Assembly: GCF_023204835.1 (NCBI RefSeq)
Contig: NZ_CP096270.1
Location: forward strand, 2,046,001-2,110,000
Reading direction: 5' to 3'
Source of the DNA: Salinarchaeum laminariae
GTDB taxonomy: Archaea; Halobacteriota; Halobacteria; Halobacteriales; Salinarchaeaceae
DNA: 64,000 nucleotides
The translations under genes and the position numbers were made by a program. The notes under the pieces are model-generated. The model was not told the DNA's origin. It did not search any database and worked only from the letters and a program-made list of their open reading frames with translations. Shown in pieces: positions 59,975-64,000 of the stretch (within the stretch, counting starts at the first letter, position 1; each line of letters starts with the position of its first letter).

Positions 59975-61258
59975 ATGCGACGGCAGTTGACGATCGCCGG
60001 CGCCGCTCTCGGCGTCGCAACGGTAACGATCATCCTGCTGGCTGCAGTCGCTCCTCCGGCCGCGGCCCCCTCGGAGCCGCTCACAGACGACCACCGCGAC
60101 CGGCGGGTCAGCTTCGACGGCTACGAGAGCGGCGTCTGGCCGTATCTCAGCTCCGAACAGAGCTTCCGCCGGACGAGTCCGATCAACGTGGTCGTCCGCG
60201 GTGAGACCGGGACCGTGCTCGGGATGCTCCGGGAGAAAGGTGCGACCGACTTCGAGAACCTTCCGCCCGAGGAGCAGGCGGAAGGCCCCGGCCCGCCCGG
60301 AATGAACAAAGGCGGCCCGCTGAACGGGACGGCGGGTGAGAACCTCGCGATCGACTGGGAGTCCACGGAGGGAGCGACCCGGTACGCCTACGTCGACGAC
60401 GGAACGGCCGACGGCGGAGAGTGGGTCGACGAAACCGCACAGCTTCAGGACGGCACCTACTACGGCCACCGACATCACATCCGCCTGTACGCGTCGCCGA
60501 CCGACAGCGAGCCGTGGGTGGCGATGCAGGCCCACAGCGAGCATTTCGACTGGTTCACCCTCCGTCACGAGGTCTCCGGCAGTGATTCCACGCAGGACCA
60601 CGTCGAGAGCGTCTTCCTCGGCGACCCTCGGGTAGAGAACATCTGGCGGAGCTACGTCCAGAACGACGACAGCTCCGACTCGGACGGCTGGGCCTCGATG
60701 GTCGTTCTGTTCCTCGGTCTCTCGGTCGTCGGCGGGCTGGCCGTCGACGTCGAACGGTACCTCCAGCACAGTCTGACGCCGGTCGACCGCCGGCGACTCC
60801 GTTCGCTCCTCGACAGGCTCTCGCTCCGACTGGGGCTCCTCGCAGTTGTCAATGCAGCCATCGTGCTGACCGTCCGCTTCGGCGGTATCGCCCTGGAGCG
60901 TCACGCAACCTACCTGACGATGCACCAGATCGCGGGGCTGTTGTACCCGCTGATCGCGCTGGGACTGCCGATCGCGACCTACACACTCGCGAGCGGCGTC
61001 GAGCGACGGATCGACGCGGCCCTCGCGGCATCGATCGGGCTCGCGATCGGTATCGTCGCTGATTACACCTACCTCGGCGTCGACGTGATCTCGATTCCGG
61101 TGTTGCTCCAGCGGCTCGCGATCATACTCGCCCTCGGCCTCATCGCCGCCGGTGCGGCCCGTCGGGCGGCTCGTCAGCGCCGCATCAACGGGCTCGTCAC
61201 CTGTGGCCTGGTGCTGTGGGTCGCGCTTCTGGCAGCGACGTTGCTCGAGATCTTCTAA
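59975..61258 (+). CDS. Unknown exported-domain membrane protein
   Basis: A 427-aa protein. Residues 1-32 form a signal sequence or first helix (LTIAGAALGVATVTIILLAAVA). Residues about 33-235 form an extracytoplasmic domain with a conserved-looking HRHHIRLYASPTDSEPWVAMQAHSEHFDWF stretch rich in His, which could bind a metal. Six further helices follow (from WASMVVLFLGLSVVGGLAVDV to GLVLWVALLAATLLEIF), with the basic loop DRRRLRSLLDRLSLRLG. I do not recognise the family. It has its own terminator-bounded unit between the purine and folate genes. Confidence 0.7.
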   Translation: MRRQLTIAGAALGVATVTIILLAAVAPPAAAPSEPLTDDHRDRRVSFDGYESGVWPYLSSEQSFRRTSPINVVVRGETGTVLGMLREKGATDFENLPPEEQAEGPGPPGMNKGGPLNGTAGENLAIDWESTEGATRYAYVDDGTADGGEWVDETAQLQDGTYYGHRHHIRLYASPTDSEPWVAMQAHSEHFDWFTLRHEVSGSDSTQDHVESVFLGDPRVENIWRSYVQNDDSSDSDGWASMVVLFLGLSVVGGLAVDVERYLQHSLTPVDRRRLRSLLDRLSLRLGLLAVVNAAIVLTVRFGGIALERHATYLTMHQIAGLLYPLIALGLPIATYTLASGVERRIDAALAASIGLAIGIVADYTYLGVDVISIPVLLQRLAIILALGLIAAGAARRAARQRRINGLVTCGLVLWVALLAATLLEIF

Positions 61259-61457
61259 CCCGCTGTCTTCCTGCCGCTCGGCTGCTTCGAGGTCCGCGCT
61301 TGCCCGCTGACTTCTATCGCGATCGACGCCCAGTTTCAGGAGTTGGGGACCGAACTCGCGGGGAACCGTTCAGCTCAGACGCCGGCCCTCGCATCGTCCG
61401 TCGCCACGCACCCTGGGTTCCGACAGGATAAAGCGCGACGCGATAGGAACCGTCCGT

Positions 61458-63956
61458 ATGGACTATCCAGAGGCCTCGAACTTCCTCTTTGGCCTCCGGC
61501 GGTTCGGCCCGAAGACGGGGACCGAGTCGACCGCGGACCTGCTGGGTGAGCTCGGCGATCCACACGACGCCGTCGAGTTCGTACAGGTCGCGGGCTCGAA
61601 CGGCAAGGGGTCGACGGCACGGATGACCGAGCGCGTGCTTCGGGAGGCTGGACTCTCCGTCGGCCTCTTCACCTCGCCGCATCTCGAGGATCTGCGCGAG
61701 CGGGTCCGCGTCGACGGCCGAAAGATTCCGGAGGGTGCAGTCACGCGGTTCGTCGAGCAGACCCGGGAGTACGTCGTCGATCGCGGCGTCGAGGGCGCGT
61801 CGCCGACCTTCTTCGAGACCACGACGGCGATGGCGCTCTGGCATTTTGCCCAGGAAGACGTCGACGTGGCGATTCTCGAGGTCGGTATCGGCGGGAAACT
61901 CGACGCCACGAGCGTCGTGGATCCGATCGCGAGCGCGGTCACGAACGTCAGCCTCGAACACACCGAGTTGCTGGGCGAGTCAGTCGAGGAAATCGCCCGC
62001 GACAAGGCCCACGTCGCACCGGAGGGCCGGCCACTCGTCACCGCCGCGGAGGGCAGCGCGCTCGCGACGCTCCGGAACCGCGTCGGCGAACTGGTGACGG
62101 TCGGCCTCGAGGACGATCGGGCTACAGACGACGGCTGGACGCCGCCGGAGGGCTGGCCCGACGTCGTCGCCAGCTACGGCGGACGTGTCAATCACACCGA
62201 GGCTGCCATCGAACTATCGGGTGCGGTCCAGGGAGAGGCGCTTTCCGTCGACACGCGCCTGCCAGTGCTCGGCGCACACCAGGCCGAGAACGCCGGTGTG
62301 GCGGCAGTCCTCGCTCGACAGGTGCTCGGTGCCCGTGGGGAGGCGCTCGCCACCGAGGACCTCGCACGCGGGCTTCGACAGGCGCACTGGCCGGCGCGCT
62401 TCGAGGTCCTCTCTCAGGAGCCACTCGTCGTCCTCGATGGCGCACACAACGCCAGCGCCTGCGAGCGACTCGCCGACGTCCTCGCGGAGTTCGACTACGA
62501 CGAACTTCACCTCGCGACCGGGATCATGCACGACAAACCACAGGGCGAGATGGCCGAGGCGTTGCCCCATTGCGACCGCGTGGTGACGTGCCATCCCGAT
62601 CTCGACCGTGCGGAGGATCCTGGGGTCCTCGCTGGCGTGTTCGAATCCGCCGGCGCGGATCGCGTCGAGGCCGGCGGCTCCGTTCAGGGGGCCGTCGAGA
62701 CCGTCCTCGATGGCGCCGGTCCCGACGACTGCGTGCTCGTCACGGGATCGCTCTTCACGGTCGCCGAGGCGCGAGGCAGGTGGACGCGCCTCCAGACGCC
62801 CAAACGCGTCGACACGCTCGGTCAGGCCCGCACGACGCTCGAACGGGCAGGCGTGACCGACGCTGGCGTCTGGCGGATGCGCGGGAAGGCCGTCCACCGC
62901 GTGGTCGAGACGCGTCTGCAGCGCCGACAGGCGGAGTACGTCAAACAGGAGCTGCTCGCCCTCGGTGGGGAGTGTGCCGTCTCCGACGTCACTCACGACG
63001 GCGAGTTGCTCCGTGTCGTGTTGCTTGGGACGCTCTCGCAGTTCCGCCAGCTCGGCGAGGCGCTCGCCGAGCAGCCCTACGGGCTCCCGCGGGTCGGCGA
63101 GGAGCTCCACCGGCAGCTCGGCATTCAGGTGCCCGAGCCAGAGCCGAGATACCCATGGCAGGAGGGAACCGCCGTGATGGGCATCTGTAACGTCACGCCC
63201 GATAGCTTCCACGACGGCGGGGAGTACGACCGCGTCGACGCAGCCGTCGAGCGTGCCGAAGCGATGGTCGAGGCGGGAGCGGACGTCGTCGACGTCGGCG
63301 GGGAGTCGACGCGACCGGGCGCCGATCCGGTGCCAAACGAGGAAGAGATCGATCGCGTCGTTCCCGTCATCGAGCGCATCACCGATCTGGACGCTATGAT
63401 CTCGATCGACACGCGAAACGCCGAGGTCGCAGCGGCGGCTCTCGAAGCGGGGGCGGACATCGTCAACGACGTCTCCGGGCTGCAGGATCCCGCGATGCGG
63501 TTCGTCGCTGCCGAGCACGACGCGCCGCTGGTCCTGATGCACAGCATCGACGCCCCGGTCGATCCTGATCGGGACGTGGAGTACGACGACGTCGTCCGGG
63601 ACGTGATCGAATCGCTCCACGAGCGGGTGCTCCTCGCCCAGCAGGCCGGGCTCGATCGTGAGCAGATTCTGATCGATCCTGGCCTCGGCTTCGGAAAATC
63701 CGCGGAGGAGAGCTTCGAACTGCTCGATCGTCTCCCCGAGCTCCAGGCGCTACAGTGCCCGATCATGGTCGGTCACTCTCACAAGTCGATGTTCGGGGCA
63801 GCGGGCTACGACCACGGTGATCGGCTGGAGCCGACGATCGCCGGCACTACCCTGGCGGCCGAACGCGGCGCGGACGTCGTTCGAGTCCACGACGTACCGG
63901 AGAACGTGGCCGCCGTGCGCACCGTCGAGGCAGCCCATTCTACGGGCGAACGGTGA
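61458..63956 (+). CDS. folCP: Folate fusion: FolC synthase plus dihydropteroate synthase
   Basis: An 832-aa fusion. Residues about 1-425 are dihydrofolate/folylpolyglutamate synthase (FolC): VQVAGSNGKGSTARMTERVL P-loop, GLFTSPHLEDLRERVRVDG, ILEVGIGGKLDATSVVDP and VLDGAHNASACERLADVL. A linker of about 130 residues follows. Residues about 560-832 are dihydropteroate synthase (FolP): VMGICNVTPDSFHDGGEY, VDVGGESTRPGADPVP, IVNDVSGL and GHSHKSMFGAAGY. The same fusion is known in Haloferax. It makes folate cofactors for the formyl transfers done by the purine fusion 1.6 kb upstream. Confidence 0.95.
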   Translation: MDYPEASNFLFGLRRFGPKTGTESTADLLGELGDPHDAVEFVQVAGSNGKGSTARMTERVLREAGLSVGLFTSPHLEDLRERVRVDGRKIPEGAVTRFVEQTREYVVDRGVEGASPTFFETTTAMALWHFAQEDVDVAILEVGIGGKLDATSVVDPIASAVTNVSLEHTELLGESVEEIARDKAHVAPEGRPLVTAAEGSALATLRNRVGELVTVGLEDDRATDDGWTPPEGWPDVVASYGGRVNHTEAAIELSGAVQGEALSVDTRLPVLGAHQAENAGVAAVLARQVLGARGEALATEDLARGLRQAHWPARFEVLSQEPLVVLDGAHNASACERLADVLAEFDYDELHLATGIMHDKPQGEMAEALPHCDRVVTCHPDLDRAEDPGVLAGVFESAGADRVEAGGSVQGAVETVLDGAGPDDCVLVTGSLFTVAEARGRWTRLQTPKRVDTLGQARTTLERAGVTDAGVWRMRGKAVHRVVETRLQRRQAEYVKQELLALGGECAVSDVTHDGELLRVVLLGTLSQFRQLGEALAEQPYGLPRVGEELHRQLGIQVPEPEPRYPWQEGTAVMGICNVTPDSFHDGGEYDRVDAAVERAEAMVEAGADVVDVGGESTRPGADPVPNEEEIDRVVPVIERITDLDAMISIDTRNAEVAAAALEAGADIVNDVSGLQDPAMRFVAAEHDAPLVLMHSIDAPVDPDRDVEYDDVVRDVIESLHERVLLAQQAGLDREQILIDPGLGFGKSAEESFELLDRLPELQALQCPIMVGHSHKSMFGAAGYDHGDRLEPTIAGTTLAAERGADVVRVHDVPENVAAVRTVEAAHSTGER

Positions 63957-64000
63957 GAGGAATTTGGTGGTTTTGGCCGTACCAGCGCCCGTCGAGGCGG

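Noticed and set aside
62214..63620. A 468-codon frame antisense to the folate fusion
   Set aside because: It is opposite the catalytic parts of both FolC and FolP and has no start signal or motif.

Overview
The window is a gene-dense, high-GC stretch of a haloarchaeal (class Halobacteria) chromosome. The evidence is the set of genes: an archaellum ArlC/ArlE-type fusion beside cheC, cheY and two cheF genes, an archaeal A-type ATP synthase operon, a SAMP1 ubiquitin-like protein ending in PPVSGG, an Rpa3/Rpap3-like single-strand-binding pair, GatD, a FolC-FolP fusion, and many acidic proteins with leaderless starts behind TATA boxes. The genus cannot be named from the sequence. There is no rRNA, insertion sequence, prophage or CRISPR array in the window; two tRNA genes (His GTG, Thr CGT) are present.

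Layout. 1-6055: taxis and motility edge (cheC, cheY and the archaellum fusion on minus; two convergent cheF paralogues; a small DUF5802-type gene). 6056-13928: secreted Asn/Gly-repeat protein, ArsR-like regulator, etfB-etfA, a membrane-anchored winged-helix protein facing a secreted partner, and a VTE3-like quinone methyltransferase. 14077-23732: atpH-I-K-E-C-F-A-B, a small two-helix membrane gene, atpD and a zinc-ribbon gene. 23733-32409: tRNA-His with tandem decayed copies of its 3' half, a DUF5814-like gene, a ribbon-helix-helix gene, the RPA pair, a GH3 glucosidase, an atypical SDR, trm5 and tRNA-Thr. 32410-41256: fragments of tRNA-Thr, a PQQ sugar dehydrogenase lipoprotein, gatD with a GNAT gene, SAMP1, two tandem paralogous membrane proteins ending in RCK_C domains, and an HPP/UspA protein. 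41408-46237: nucleoside phosphorylase, PfkB kinase, DUF63 protein, deoC and a polytopic membrane protein. 46386-53446: small genes, HIT protein, histidine kinase, CDF transporter, FAH-family hydrolase, purB and a flippase-like protein. 53577-63956: HerA-like ATPase, an RND exporter with a TrmB regulator, a PurN/AICAR-transformylase fusion, a membrane protein and the folate fusion.

Genes that work together: CheY, CheC and CheF link taxis signalling to the archaellum base; the nine ATP synthase genes form one operon; Rpa and its associated protein abut; the phosphorylase, sugar kinase and DeoC together suggest nucleoside ribose salvage; purB and the PurN/AICARFT fusion belong to purine synthesis and share folate cofactors with the FolC-FolP fusion.

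The best places for a second look are the RND exporter promoter (a palindrome plus a 10-codon reading frame coupled to the exporter start), the tandem RCK_C membrane pair, the membrane-anchored transcription factor with its divergent secreted partner, and the tRNA-derived repeats at both tRNA genes. All function calls come from reading motifs by eye; no database search was run.
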